A stretch of 64,000 nt of DNA from the NCBI RefSeq assembly GCF_000003815.2, contig NC_049982.1, positions 13,671,822 through 13,735,821 on the forward strand, given 5' to 3'. Position 1 is the first letter of the stretch. The number at the start of each line of letters is the position of its first letter. The translations under genes and the position numbers were made by a program. Under the pieces are notes generated by a model. It made no database searches, had not been told where the DNA came from, and worked only from the letters and a program-made list of their open reading frames with translations. Below are positions 37,081 to 49,700 of this stretch, piece by piece. Source of the DNA: Branchiostoma floridae. Lineage: Eukaryota > Chordata > Leptocardii > Amphioxiformes > Branchiostomatidae.

Positions 37081-39968
37081 TTGTGGAGAAAAAAGAGCCC
37101 CTGATGACTATGACGTGGCAAACAAGAAACAAAGAACTGAACGTTTTATGAGCAAGAGTCAACTACAGGACACTAAGAGTTCAGGACAGTCTGAACCTGG
37201 CAATCAGCTGGTGCCCTACCAACATCTACCAATACATACCTTACATACAGAGAACTTTGAGTGCAGTAACCACAGCAAGATAGAGTTATATTCATTGATG
37301 GTAAAGAACATCAGCAGGAGGTGCACAGCAGTTACTTTAAATCCAATACAACCTGAAAGGATGATACATATCATCCTAGAGAGTGCAGAGGCATCAGATG
37401 AATTTGTACAGCCCTTAGTTGCTTCTGGCTTGATCGAGGTAGACAAGATACAAGACACATACTATTTTGGTGCAGCAAGGGACTGTATTGTTACTGTCGG
37501 TTGGGTAGATAATCTTGATCACAAGGATGATATGTATGGGTACGTTGCTGGACTGGAACAACTAAGCAACAACAAGGAATCCACTATCATAGTGCTTACA
37601 TCAGGAAAAGCAACCAATGCAGGGGTCAAGATGGGGCAGGTCGTACCAATTGGAAACCTGATTTCCTTCTCGAATGATGTTGAGTCTAGAACATCATTGT
37701 TGGGTCCAACATTCAATACCTTCAACCCAGAGAATAAACGCCTTATGGAGTTGTTACATGACCAGACCAGACCAGATGTGTGGTACAGGCAGCGACCCAG
37801 TGCTGTCTGCATGGATACAAGTCAGAATGTGCGGTGCAGTGTAGTTATAGACAGACATCCTATTTTCTTGAGAAAACTTTTGGAACATTTTCGTGGAAAT
37901 GACATCTGTGTGATAGTTGCTATCAATGAAGACATGGAGCATAATGGAGCCATGGACCACAGGGCAATGCAGAATGCCATCACCATGTTGCACACATTCC
38001 TGGCAGCTGGAATAGATACAGGTAGGAGCAGTTAAACAGATTTGTGTGTAGACATTTCACATTAACCCTCAAACCACCGTAGCTTTTTTGTGACGTAGAT
38101 TACCGTATGGGGTCAAAACTGACCCCAAAACGTTTTGTACAAATACAGCTTTTTGTGTGAATCTTTTTGTGATTTGTATATATGTATAGTTTCATTAATC
38201 TATGTGGGACAGTCTGACATGATTAGGTGAGAATACTTCTAGCTCATTATCATAATTTATGCAAAAGATCATGAGGACCACATCTTGCACCAACGCTATT
38301 CAAACCGGGAAGGAGGTTTTTGATGCCAGTACCAACTTCAATGCCATATAGTGCCTGAATGGCTTATGCTAGGGCCACCGAACTTGGTAACTTTTTAGAA
38401 AATGTTAATAGCAAACATTTTCAGTGAACAAAATATGTTCATCATTTTTTACGTTGCCATGGCAACGGAATTCTGACAGACATATTTATCACGAAATTCT
38501 CTAATTTTGTATTAAACATTTTAGTTTTAAGGTTTTCTTGGCAAATAACAATTATTTATCACATCTTACAAAATTCAACATAAATTTCAGGACTCAATAT
38601 TCATAATTTATGCTAATTTGATGACGTCATCAGGCAAAATCCAAGATGGCGACCGATATTACCTAGATGACGTCATAATGTCGTCATATGACATGAAAAT
38701 GGCACAAAAGTTGGTACAATAATTTTGGCTTACATTTACATCATTCTCTGAAAATTTCGTGATCCTACCGGAAGTAGTTTAGGTGTGGGTCGCAAAAGTT
38801 TGTTTAAAAAAACGCTGGGGTCAGTTTTGACCCCACTGGACCATGTAGAAACTTTCGAGGATAACTCAATCAACAATAAGTCAATCTCGGTAAAAACGTA
38901 CAAGAAGTTATAGGACAGATATATAAACAAACTCCTGGAAGGAAATTTGTTTTCAACTAGAAATGACATAATGGCACACATTGATATGTGCCTGGGGTCA
39001 GTTTTGACCCCATACGGTGGTTTGAGGGTTAAAATTGCTGAGAAAATGTTTCTTAGCTTGTGAAATTGTAAGTGTACTACCAGTAAGCCTAAGATTTAAA
39101 AGTGCTGAAAATTACATGTTATTGATAATGAAAGCCAGCTTATCACTAATTGAATATATCCTGTACTGTCACTTGTTCTAAGATTAAATATTTTTTAACC
39201 TTATTTTGTCATTTCAGTGTTTCCTCAGGTAGGGCTGGTCAGAAAAGAGCATACAGAAACAACCTGCAGGCAACTATGTAACACAGCCCACACTGACCGT
39301 ATACGTACCACTGCTGAAATAAAGGTATATTTTAGTTTTCCAGTGTTCTGATTTTGTTTCTCTATCATGCACTATATGTTCTGCTACTGCAGTGGTCTAT
39401 TTTCTATATGCTTCCTCAATTTGTGACCAGTGTAAAATGTGGAGCCAAAAGGCTACCTCAGTGGGTAGATTAATGTGAATTGACTGATGATAGCACCTGT
39501 CGACATGATCTTTGTAGCAAGGCTGATGACCTTTGTTGCATTTTCTCTTGGAGTGAATGGGTTTGAAATTTTGCTTTTCAGTCTCCAACCAGTTACCAAC
39601 TGCCTGAAACTCCGGACTCTCAGCGACAAACTAATACTACAAAGGACATTCCTCCATCAGTTGAGCCGGCACTTATCAGTTCAAACAAGCTTACTGACAT
39701 TCTGCTGCTGGAGGTGGCAAAAAGGTTACTAGCAAGTGATGCTATTGACTTAGGTGTGGCCCTTGGACAAGAACGGAGAAAAGCAAAAAATCTTGTCAAT
39801 TCATGTGGCCAGCAATCTGATGCGGCAGCAGTACAGGAAGTGCTGCATGCCTGGAGGGATTCAGTAGGGAGAAATGCCACTCCAAACAAGCTGATTGATG
39901 CATTAAGGGTCATTGAAAAAACTGATGTTGCGGATCTTGTCCTCTCAAGAGTTACTATGTACTCTTAG
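37081..39968 (+). CDS. Death-domain protein with unrecognised N-terminal region
   Basis: Three exons fit in phase: 37081-38021 (phase 1 out), 39218-39324 and 39582-39968 with stop TAG. The acceptor before 37081 is TTATTTTTCAG. The first in-frame ATG is 37148, giving 455 aa, but the frame is open to the acceptor, so a 5' exon is likely. Residues about 1-330 form a well-conserved-looking mixed alpha/beta region (GWVDNLDHKDDMYGYVAGLE, IIVLTSGKATNAGVKMGQ, DICVIVAINEDME) that I cannot assign. A polar linker rich in T, S and P follows. The last about 85 residues match a Death-domain fold: LLLEVAKRLL, LGVALGQERRKAKNLV, VQEVLHAWRDSVGRNATPNK LIDALR, DVADLVL. Death domains make homotypic contacts in apoptosis and innate signalling, and lancelets have many such proteins. 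No caspase, NACHT, TIR, ZU5 or kinase motif was seen. Confidence 0.8.
38062..39032. mobile_element. piggyBac-like non-autonomous element in a Death-domain gene intron
   Basis: TTAA occurs at both ends (38062-38065, 39029-39032), directly followed inside by CCCTCAAACCACCGTA and its inverse complement. TTAA duplication with CCCT termini is characteristic of piggyBac transposons. Subterminally the palindromic GGGGTCAAAACTGACCCC occurs near the left end and its relatives occur twice on the right (about 38818 and 38994). The left end carries an extra 26 base segment between two CCGTA copies. Length is 971 bp with no transposase ORF, so it was moved by an enzyme encoded elsewhere. Confidence 0.85.
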
Positions 39969-40020
39969 TTCAGGGGAATCAGTGCAATATTCCAATGTAA
40001 TAATATAGTATACAAATGTA

Positions 40021-40057
40021 CTATAGTATAGTATAGTATAGTATAGTATAGTATAGA
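40021..40057. repeat. (TATAG)n microsatellite, about 7 copies
   Basis: Perfect pentanucleotide repeat just past the stop of the Death-domain gene, probably within its 3' UTR. Confidence 0.95.
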
Positions 40058-40884
40058 TGCTTTAGTACCTGCTCACTGTACAGATTTTAATGGATAGTGT
40101 AATGACTTTTTAGAAGAAATATTGTAATGTTGCAGAAATATTATCAACTGCTCTCTAGAATGGTTTCTTTAGTGAATCGAGGGGGAGACAAAAAAGGTAA
40201 TGAGCTGAAAACATCTCATCATCATAGATGTCACACATGACAATGCTCAGGATCTCTAGACTTGAAATGAAATTTCAGAGGATCAAGGTCACTCCTCTTG
40301 CAGCTTTTGATACTATCCTATGCTACCGTAGGATCTGCTTGGAAATTACTGAGGTCTTCAAAGTAGTTCTCAATGGGTATTTGGTACTACCATTTTCTAT
40401 ATAATACAAATGAATCTATAGGATTAAAACTGCATTTTGATCATCAAACTTCATTTACATCTGTCATTTATGACTACTTCTCTATCAGAAGATAATGAGA
40501 CATTATTCACAATACACACTAGCAATTGACACTTGCAGACCTTTAATAATCATTTAGAACATAAAACAATTTACAGCTTTTCACAGATAGTGTAAGGACA
40601 GGTTTTGTATGTGTACTTGTGAAAGCAAAGAACATGTCTGTAAAATTATGTAACCTTCTTGCAGTGTATTTATGGTCATATAGAATGACTACAGTACTTG
40701 TATAGCTTTCCAACACATTTACATATTTTTTTCTGTAACAATAATACAACCTTTACAAGATGCACTCAAAAGCCAACATTTTTCTGCAAGACCCTCCCCC
40801 CCATCCCAACTGAATCATAATCCCTACTAACACCTTTATCCCCATCTATGCTGCAGAAAATCTTAACTTCTGTAGTGATCCCTA

Positions 40885-40890
40885 AATAAA
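40885..40890 (+). terminator. Candidate poly(A) signal of the Death-domain gene
   Basis: AATAAA lies 917 bases past the stop. A weaker ATTAAA is at 40423-40428. Neither is supported by transcript data. Confidence 0.3.
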
Positions 40891-42385
40891 AATCAACCTT
40901 GGAAATATTACATCGCAACTGCAATACTTTAAGTGCACAAGACTGAATGTTACGAATTGTACCTTTCTAAGATAAGGAAGCCAAGACAAACAGGTTTCAT
41001 TAAGATACAATGTGTATCAAATGTGTGTTTTCTTCACCAACCAGTGGTCAGTGGCTCACAAGGAAAACTTTCTACCACTTGAGCTAAAAATTGGCAGCAT
41101 GATGTAACCCCTGAACAGCTAGTAGTAACTGTAAATTGAGCCATGTGTTTAAGGCATTATGAACAGCCCATAGGTCATTATTGTTTCAAAGATGAATCAA
41201 AGGTTTTAGAAAGCCTCGTAATGTGCCTCTAATCTGGATATATTTACATGTGTAGATCGCTGGCCCACCTCTTGCACCCAAGGCCCTGTTTTGAAGAAAT
41301 AGGAAGGTGTTCTGCTAACTTGAAACATCAGGCTTAACAATTCACACAGTTTGGTTTCTTTCTAATTGGAAAATTATAAAAAAAAGAGTAAGCTAAACGG
41401 TTTGGAAGTATGTTCATGACTACCTTGTTAATAGCACTGTTAGAGATCTATCTATATACAATTCTAAAATTTTTTTTAGTGCACTTTTAACAGCAAGGAC
41501 TCTGAGAAGCTCTAAATCTAAGACAATGCTAGAATTTTGCAGCTTTCTCCTGCCATGATTTCGGAGATACAGTCAAAAGCAGTATGGAACATCGAAAGAT
41601 TGCAAGTTCCATGGTACATATCAAAAGCCAAAAGCATGTCAAAAGTTGTATTGGTGCAATTATTGAGAATTCTATCTCGAGTTGGACAATACAAACTTTG
41701 GCCTACCAAAGAAATGCCCCTAAGCTGGAAAATTACTTGTTTGAGAATACACAGTCCACAATTGGCTCCTGGCTGAGATTCAGTGAAAATAAATTGAAAC
41801 ACTGTGCATCGGCTTGTATTTCATCAGCCTAACCAGTTCCCCACCAGCACACCTACTGTAGTGGTTTCTTGCTGAGCAATTGTGAACTCAGTAACACAAA
41901 ATGGCCCTTCAAGTCATTTCTCCAATCTTTCACACCTCGCTACATCAGTAATATCCTCATTATTTGAGTGGCTGAACTATGCTTGAAAGTGCTTCACTGA
42001 CACATCTTAATCAGATGTGCCTGATCATCATCACTTGCTTCGGGTGCACTTCTGAGCTACCGCTTCTTCCAACACTTTAACAGCTTGTATAGCTTACAGT
42101 ACAGGAAGGATACAACTCTTTCCAACCTTACAGTACTACGTTTAACGCTTGTAAACATAATAGAATTAATAGATTTTGTTTTGAGCTAACAAAATGCATC
42201 CCAAGATGTAAGTCTATTGCTTTCCACTTATGTCCCTATGTTGTCTAAAGATTGCTTGACAAGGCTAATGGAGGGAGGACTAGTTTAACGCAGGTAGGCG
42301 TCTCTCGGTAGGCCTACAGGATATTCACACCAGCAGACTGGATACAAGATGCGCTTCCTGCGATCACGTGCTGTAGCAAAACACA

Positions 42386-42485
42386 NNNNNNNNNNNNNNN
42401 NNNNNNNNNNNNNNNNNNNNNNNNNNNNNNNNNNNNNNNNNNNNNNNNNNNNNNNNNNNNNNNNNNNNNNNNNNNNNNNNNNNNN
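42386..42485. other. Assembly gap (exactly 100 N) between the Death-domain gene and beta-TrCP
   Basis: A placeholder-length run of N in intergenic DNA. No coding signal is visible on either side. Confidence 0.9.
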
Positions 42486-42855
42486 CATACTGTGAAATTC
42501 ATGTTTGGATGCTGCTGCAAACATCTAGTAGATCAGCAATACACATAATGCACACTGCAACCACCACCAGAAAGACAATGCATATTAGACAGATAATTGT
42601 ACTGTCAAAGGAATATCCATCAAATCAATAATTGCAAGCAAAGCCAATCATACTGTCAATTTCTGACAAGATGACACCCATAGATTCCAATCTAGCACTG
42701 CAACCACTTTTCCTTGACTCCCTTAGCTTCAAGCAACAGAATTATATAAAGAGCACCCTTCTTTCTTCACAGCAAACCAAAATACATAAGATTCAGCGGG
42801 AGAAGTAGGCTTGTCCCACATGGGCTCTTATTTGTTGGATACTTTTGTGATGTTT

Positions 42856-43047
42856 TCACTCTCTTGCAAGACATGCCACAGTGACCACATACCCATCCTC
42901 GGTAGCATCCTCTGCAGGAACGTCTACTTGGTCCAAGTACACTTGTTCAGTGCTGTAGTCAACAAGGCCAATTGTTAACTTCATTGGTCGAGTCAAATTT
43001 CCACAGTAAATGACGATGCACAAAGTGAAAAATGGATCAAGCATTTC
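42856..43047 (-). CDS. Orphan terminal-exon-like ORF downstream of beta-TrCP
   Basis: A strong acceptor (seven-C tract then TGCAG, ending 43048) opens a 64 codon frame ending in TGA at 42856. It reads EMLDPFFTLCIVIYCG and later LTIGLVDYSTEQVYLDQ and DGYVVTVACLARE. It looks like a real last exon rather than chance, but I do not know the family. It starts in phase 0, and the penultimate beta-TrCP exon (44247-44325) ends in phase 0. It could therefore be an alternative last exon that would replace the last WD40 blade. It could also belong to an unannotated gene or an old element. Confidence 0.4.
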   Translation of the reverse strand, partial: EMLDPFFTLCIVIYCGNLTRPMKLTIGLVDYSTEQVYLDQVDVPAEDATEDGYVVTVACLARE

Positions 43048-43148
43048 CTGCAGGGGGGGCCAAGCTACCGAAGTCTGAAGGAGGGAAACAGTTGGTACAT
43101 TTTACACTGCACGCTCCCCTTCCCCCTGAACCATTTCTTTCAAGTTCT

Positions 43149-43154
43149 TTTATT
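43149..43154 (-). terminator. Candidate beta-TrCP poly(A) signal
   Basis: AATAAA on the minus strand, 631 bases past the stop codon at 43785. The stretch 43155-43784 would then be 3' UTR, and the orphan exon at 42856-43047 would lie beyond it. Confidence 0.35.
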
Positions 43155-43784
43155 TCTCAGGTACAAGATGTTGATCCAATGTAATTGTCCATGTTTTTCT
43201 AACTCATAAAAGCCATGAGAGCAGCTAAATTGCTTTTGAAGTCACAATGATTATGAGATGTTATACACAACAGTCATGCATTCTGCTTCCCTGCTTCAGT
43301 GAACTGAGCTACTGAGAGTGACAGCAGCCAGAATGGAGCGAGTAGGAAGTAGGAAGTCTGAGTTTTGCAGAGTTGGAAAGATATGGTGCAATTTTTCATA
43401 ATCAAATTGTTCAGGTCTGCTATATCCTTATGATACCCATACACAAGTTTGACTTTGAAAGGTTAGAAATGATTTAAACTAAAGAGATATCAGGTGAAAA
43501 TGTTGCTTCCACAACCTCCATAAAGAACCTTCTATTGTCATTTTTTGTCTTCCCATAGGTAATGTTAACAGTGAAGAATTGCACCATACATAGTTGCCCC
43601 CCAATTCTGCATAATCTGATCTGAGAGAAACTGTGGAGTACAAGGCAGGTGGTTGAAGAGATCAGTTGGACAGGGGATACTGATTGCAGTGTAAAGCCAA
43701 GCACTTTCCAGAAGACCACATCTGATCAATACTAATAAACCGACGCGCCACCAGGGGGAAGCAGAAATTGTTGTAAGCCAATAA

Positions 43785-46700
43785 TTACTTGGAGACATAG
43801 GTGTACGTCCGGGCAGGGGAGCGAGCGGGCGGGTCCGGCGGGGGCACATTCAGGAAGTCCCAGATCAGTATGGTGTCGTCATGGGAACTACTGACAATCT
43901 GGAACTCATCAAACTGTAGTCTGAACACCCTTCCAGAGTGCTCCTGCAGGAAGACAACAGATGTACAGCCAACACATTAGCTACACACTTGGGTTTGGTT
44001 AGATATGATGCTGTCATCTTGATGCTGTAATTTTCATCTTTGACCTCATCAACTAAAATACAATTAAACTGATCAACATTAAGAGGTTGACGGTCTACTG
44101 GTGATCATGACATAGTTAAGTAAGCTTCAAATGTACCTCCATGTTCTTGAAAAACAGAGAAGAAAACTTTACAAAAAGAAGCAATATCAGCACTGTCTTA
44201 AAATGTCAGAAGTTTGGTTTTTAGAGTGAAGCATGACATCTCTCACCACTAGGGTTCTAAGGCAAAGGGTGCCAGCTGGCGCTCGAGGGTCCAACGCTGC
44301 CTGCAAGTCCCACACCTTGATTTTACTGTGAGGAGATGGAAGAGAGATCAGCATGACAAAAACATGAAATTATCCTGAGTCTAGTAAATAAATACCATTA
44401 TCTTTTATCATTTGTCTTTTTCACACATTTTTTTTTCAAAAACTTTTCTGGTTACAAGCTGAGCACAACATCAGCAACTTATGTACGTCAATTATCTTTT
44501 GTAGGACACTGTTAGAAGATCAATGCACTGGTAATGCCCTTACCCATCATATGCTCCACTGACGATTCTCTTGTTGTCAAACCTGATACATCTCACCAAC
44601 TCCTCGTGACCTTCCAAAATACGCAAGCACGCTCCACACTCTATGTCCCATAACCTAGTCAGGAAAGAAAATAAATCAGGTCATATTGTAACAATACATA
44701 CAACATTCACTAACATGTAAAACTCTTTCAATGCCTTGACTTCATTACTTTCACATGAAATAACTCCTATTTCTGATTCATTTGCCATATTTGCCAACCA
44801 GCAAAGTTGTCAATTTCAGACACAAAAATTTTCAATTCAGTTTTCTCATTTAAACTGATCAACATCAATCTAATTTATGAATGAGTCAGTCAAATGATTC
44901 TTCCTTCAAGGCCATCATACTATTTGGAGTGCTAGCTCCTTAAAAATCAAGAAACACCAAGAAGCACAACTGACCTTATGGTGTTGTCTGACGAACCACT
45001 GACAACGAGTCTGTCTCTGTACTGCAGACAGGCGATGCCCCTCTTGTGGCCGTTCAGTGTTCTCACAAACTCACATGTTGATGTGCTCCACACCTACAAG
45101 TAAATCAGTACAATCACAGTCTGCAAGGTGTTCATACATACATGAGGGAAACACAAAGCAATGTGTCATTTTACAGCATGACAGAAATATTTAGTGCTAT
45201 AAACATTGAGATTCTGAGTTGGAAATATGAAACATTCTATTTCCAACAAACACTACTGATGGAAAAGTTCTCAGCCTCACCTTGATTGTCCTATCCCCAG
45301 ACGCTGATACGATGTACTTGTCATCAAAGTCCACCACATTGACGGCAGCCCGGTGCCCCACCAGGACTCTTCTGAGGTTGATGTCTGTCGGGGATTGCAT
45401 GTCCCACACAGCTATGGAGCGGTCCTGGATGGGAGACAAGGATTACATCTTCAACACAAGATTCAATAAAGGTGCTCTATTGTCTACTATAGCAATGGTC
45501 TGATGTGCACATAAAAAAAAGGTTCCCCTAAGTAATCTTTTGTCATAATCATGTGACTACTATGAGTCTTTTCAAATCTGCAAATACCACGGTACATTAA
45601 AATTATTTTCCTTCCCTGCATATTCATCTTGTATGACAAAAATGCCTTTACCTTTCCATTCATGTTGCACATACGTTGGGTTAAGTGTTTATGTGACAAG
45701 GACATGACCATGTTTTTGTTACCTTGGAACAGGTGACCATCATGCCGTGCTGAAACCTGAGATGCAGCACAGCCTCGCAGTGGTGGATCAGTGTGTTCAC
45801 CATCTCACCTGTGTGGACGTTCCACACCCTGCAGGAACATCAGGTGTTAGCAAACAGTGATACAGTTACATTACTTACAAGGGCAGGGATTATCAACCAA
45901 TCAGCACATAACATCATCACCACTCAAGCTGAAGAGGACTGAGCAATTCAGTTGAAAATTCTAGTGAGTCCAGTCTTTTAAGTTGACAAAGACTTAGGAC
46001 TTATCAATCAAGGATGGCCAAATCATGTTATAACTTATATCATATCCAGGCTCTGAAACAAAATGAGATGAGTTCACTTCCCGCACCTGACTGTTGAGTC
46101 GCTGGAACCAGAGATGATGACCTGGTCGTCGTACTGTAGGCACAGCACCGACCCAGTGTGTCCAGTCAGCACCTGCACACACTCCAGGTTGTTTCTATCC
46201 CAGATCTATCACAAAAGAGACACAATTCATTTGAGTACAAATCGTACAATATTCCATTTTTCAATTCAAAATACGCAGTGCATTTTTCGGATCTTAGAAC
46301 AACTAAGACTTTGAGTTATGGACAATGAATTTGTTTTCACATTTGCTTTGTTCCACTGAATGTCATCCACTTTTGTATCCACCAGACAGAATGTAACTGT
46401 CTATACTGGGCCCTCTTGGGGATCAACCTTTACAAGTTATAGGGGCAACCCAATTGCCTTCAAATAAAATAAATAGATAAGGTAGATATCAATAGCAATA
46501 CTTATTCCTAACTTCCTTGGTAGAGCCAAATATCATTATTTCCATCATTCTGCTTGAGAACACCTTCGGGCACCTGTTTAGGAATCTGTTGTTTTGTACT
46601 GACCTTGATAGTGTTATCTCTAAGTCCACTGACAATCTTGTTGTCATCATACTGGAGACAGTACACCCCCTTGCTGTTCTCACTTCGGCACTGTATCTTC

Positions 46701-49700
46701 TGTAGGTTATGTCTGCCACACCGCCAGTTTGTCTCTATTTGCTGCAAGGGGCAGATTGCAAAGGGACTTATGTTAGACTGACGTCAGATCATTCAACCAA
46801 AACAGTTTCTTTCAAGGTAAGAGACTGGAAAATGGAACAAGACATAAAGTTTATCTTAATAATGAAACATAATTCATCTAGGGCACAAAGATAAATTGAC
46901 TTGAATATGAATAAACTGAAGACCTTTCAAATTATTCATATCGACCCGAGGGTCTCAAAAGACACGAAGTTCTACAAATCACTTTTGCTAAAGAGAGGCA
47001 ATGATAAGTATACAATGTACCTCAATATCTTGTATAATCCTAGGGTACAGTTTGCGGTAGAACTGATGGTTGGGTTGCGTTTCCCCTGGCTTTGGTCTGA
47101 AGAGATGTTGTCCCCTGTGGAAAAAGAAAAAGTAGAATTCATTGACACGAATCAATATGTTCTTGTAAGCAGACTATGATTGCTTACTTTCCAACAATCT
47201 CTATTTTTGTGATCACCAGACAAACACTGTAAAATCTAAGGACAAAATTTTGGGCTAATACCTGTTATCTAACTCTTTCTCCAATCATATCTCTCAACAC
47301 TGTTAACTGAAGGGACTACCCTAAAGATCAATCAATAAATAAATAAACTGTCATGGTTAGAATCAGACTTGAGGGTATGATAAAACAAGGACAAGTTTTA
47401 CCTGCCCCAATTCCTAGCTTCATACAGGATTCAAACATTGAGAATAAAAAATGAAGACAATGTAAAGCTCCTCACCATCCCCTGCGCTCTGCCAGCCCTT
47501 TCCACAACGGATCCGTCAGCACCATTCTTTCTATTAGCTTCTTCCACAGCATCCCATCAGAGATGACCCGGTACCACTCCTTGCACACCAGCTCACAAGC
47601 TGACAAGGACTTGGCGTCCAGGTAACTCAGTATTTGTTCTGCTACATGGTCTAGGCCTTTCTCTGCAAGAATACAGTCACATAATCAGGACTACTGGTCA
47701 GCCAGTCATGAATATTTGTAACACTGTCATAGAATTCTAAGGAATCTAAGAGGGCATCTAAAAAGATCATGGGAATAGAAGGCATCCATTTAACAGACTA
47801 CAGTCAAACCTGCCCGAGCGACCACCTCTTCTCAGCGACCACCTGGCCATTTCGACCGCTTTTTCTCGGTCCCGATTTTTTTTCCTATTGACGTAAGCAT
47901 TAAGCGACCTTTTCTCAACGACCACCTGGCCAACGCGACCGCGACCAGCCCAAATTGGGCCCCTTAACGACCGCATCATTTTCAAAATTGAGGTTTTCAT
48001 CGATTTTTTATGATAACTAGCGTGATTTTGTGGCGAAATCGACCAGTTTGCGTCGGATTTTGACTGCCATTGCGATGTTATGTTTAGAATAAAGATTGCG
48101 GCGGTCAATGGGTGGGTCAATGGGGCAGTCTACTGTAATATGGGAAGAAATTTCTAAGAAAGATCTGTGTAGCTCATACCTTTTAAAGAAAGATCTGTGT
48201 GAGTGCTTTTGTCCAACTGTACTGTACATTCACCCTTGGGTAAGTACGCGATTGGGACGTACCAGGCATAGAATTCGTAGTTATTTCAGATACGGCGATC
48301 AAGAACACATCGACGCATAAAGGCTTGTATGGTAACTGACAGCATCAAAGTTCCCTTACTGTCTAAAACGTTAGTCTACAAATATTATACTGTATCGTAT
48401 AAAAGCTGGGGTTAAATTTACAATTTACAGTGTGCGTGTTGTATTTGACATTAAAGACCTCGCTTCTTTGCGTGCGTGCAGTGTGCTTGCTATTTGCCAT
48501 TAAGCACAACGGAAACCGTTATACTTTGCATAGGGCATGATTTGAGTCGATACTCTTCTCAGCGACCACCTGTCCAAATCGACCGTTTTTGTCCGGTCCC
48601 CCGGGTGGTCGTCTTGGGCAGGTTTGACTGTATTAGTTTTTAACATCAAATGCAGTCACAACAGTATCAACAAATACAAGGCTGTGAAAAGGCTATATTG
48701 GAAGGTTTCCCAGGGCTGTCACCAGCTTTAGTTTTTTCCAAGCTTACAAAAAGGTAGCATAAGCTAATAAAAATGTATTTTCATGTCATAAAGTTAACAC
48801 TAATGTATGTCAACTACTTTTGTCCATCCCCAAGCAAATTTCTATCTCGGAACAATAGGGCTGGTCCTGTTGACAGCCATGGGTTTCTCTCTCTAGCTAG
48901 GAAAATGAAGGCAGTTTAAGTAATGTAGACCTACTGGGTAATGCAGTAATGAAGTCTCTCTGCAGCATGGGCTTGAGGAAGGCATTGATATGTCCATGCT
49001 GGTAGTGGCACATTCGAGATATCAGTTGCTCCACAAAGTCCAGCTGGTCCTGTTCTGACCATTGTTCAAAGTACTTAACACACAAGTCTCGCTCCTCCTC
49101 AAAATTCTCGGGCCGCTCTCGCTTTTTCTGGATTGGCTGAGCTAGGATGGTCATCTGTCGTAACTGTGCATATAAAATAAATTCTACTATTAACAAAACT
49201 ATTCACAGTTTAAGCCAACAAGAATCAATGTACATGTATAACAATTACTGCAGAAAGACTTTGATACACATAAAATATTGTGTTGGACATGAACTGCACT
49301 TAACTTTAAGTCTTCTTTCACTTCGAATAAAACTGCTTGATATTATTATCAATGCTATGTTGAATAACTTGCATTTTATTCAAGCTGAAAGTAGTTGGTC
49401 AGTAGTATAAATTTTACTTAATTGTGATCATTGTTAGTGTTTAACATTCTGTTGTACTAGTGGATAACAGGGAACATAATCCTTGCAGACATTTTTAAAG
49501 CTTCAAGCCAGGCAGTCTATCTCAGAATGACTTCCATGCTGTGTCACCCCATGGACTGGCTGCATTTTAATCACTGAGTAGTCATGTGATCAATATTTAT
49601 CCAATCAGCATAGATCTACTTTGTTTACCAAGGTCTGCATTTTCATCACTGGTACTTTGATCGTCTTGAAATACAGTCCCCCTTTGATGCAGTAGAATAT

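Larger units (their letters stand above)
39969..42855. other. Intergenic/3' UTR region, convergent genes
   Basis: Between the Death-domain gene stop and the orphan exon at 42856. It holds the (TATAG)n repeat, possible poly(A) signals and a 100 N gap. ORFs of 79-94 codons on both strands at 41518-41832 overlap each other and have no recognised family. Nothing else is supported. Confidence 0.6.

Noticed and set aside
37081-38021. ZU5/UPA, caspase or NLR identity for the N-terminal part of the Death-domain protein
   Set aside because: Looked for ZU5-UPA, HG/QACxG and Walker A patterns because they often accompany Death domains. None is present.
41518-41832. Overlapping ORFs of 79-94 codons on both strands
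   Set aside because: Opposite-strand frames are open together, with no family resemblance and no splice context.
47767-48120. 117 codon minus ORF as transposase
   Set aside because: It crosses the edge of the TIR element and has no DDE or helix-turn-helix pattern.
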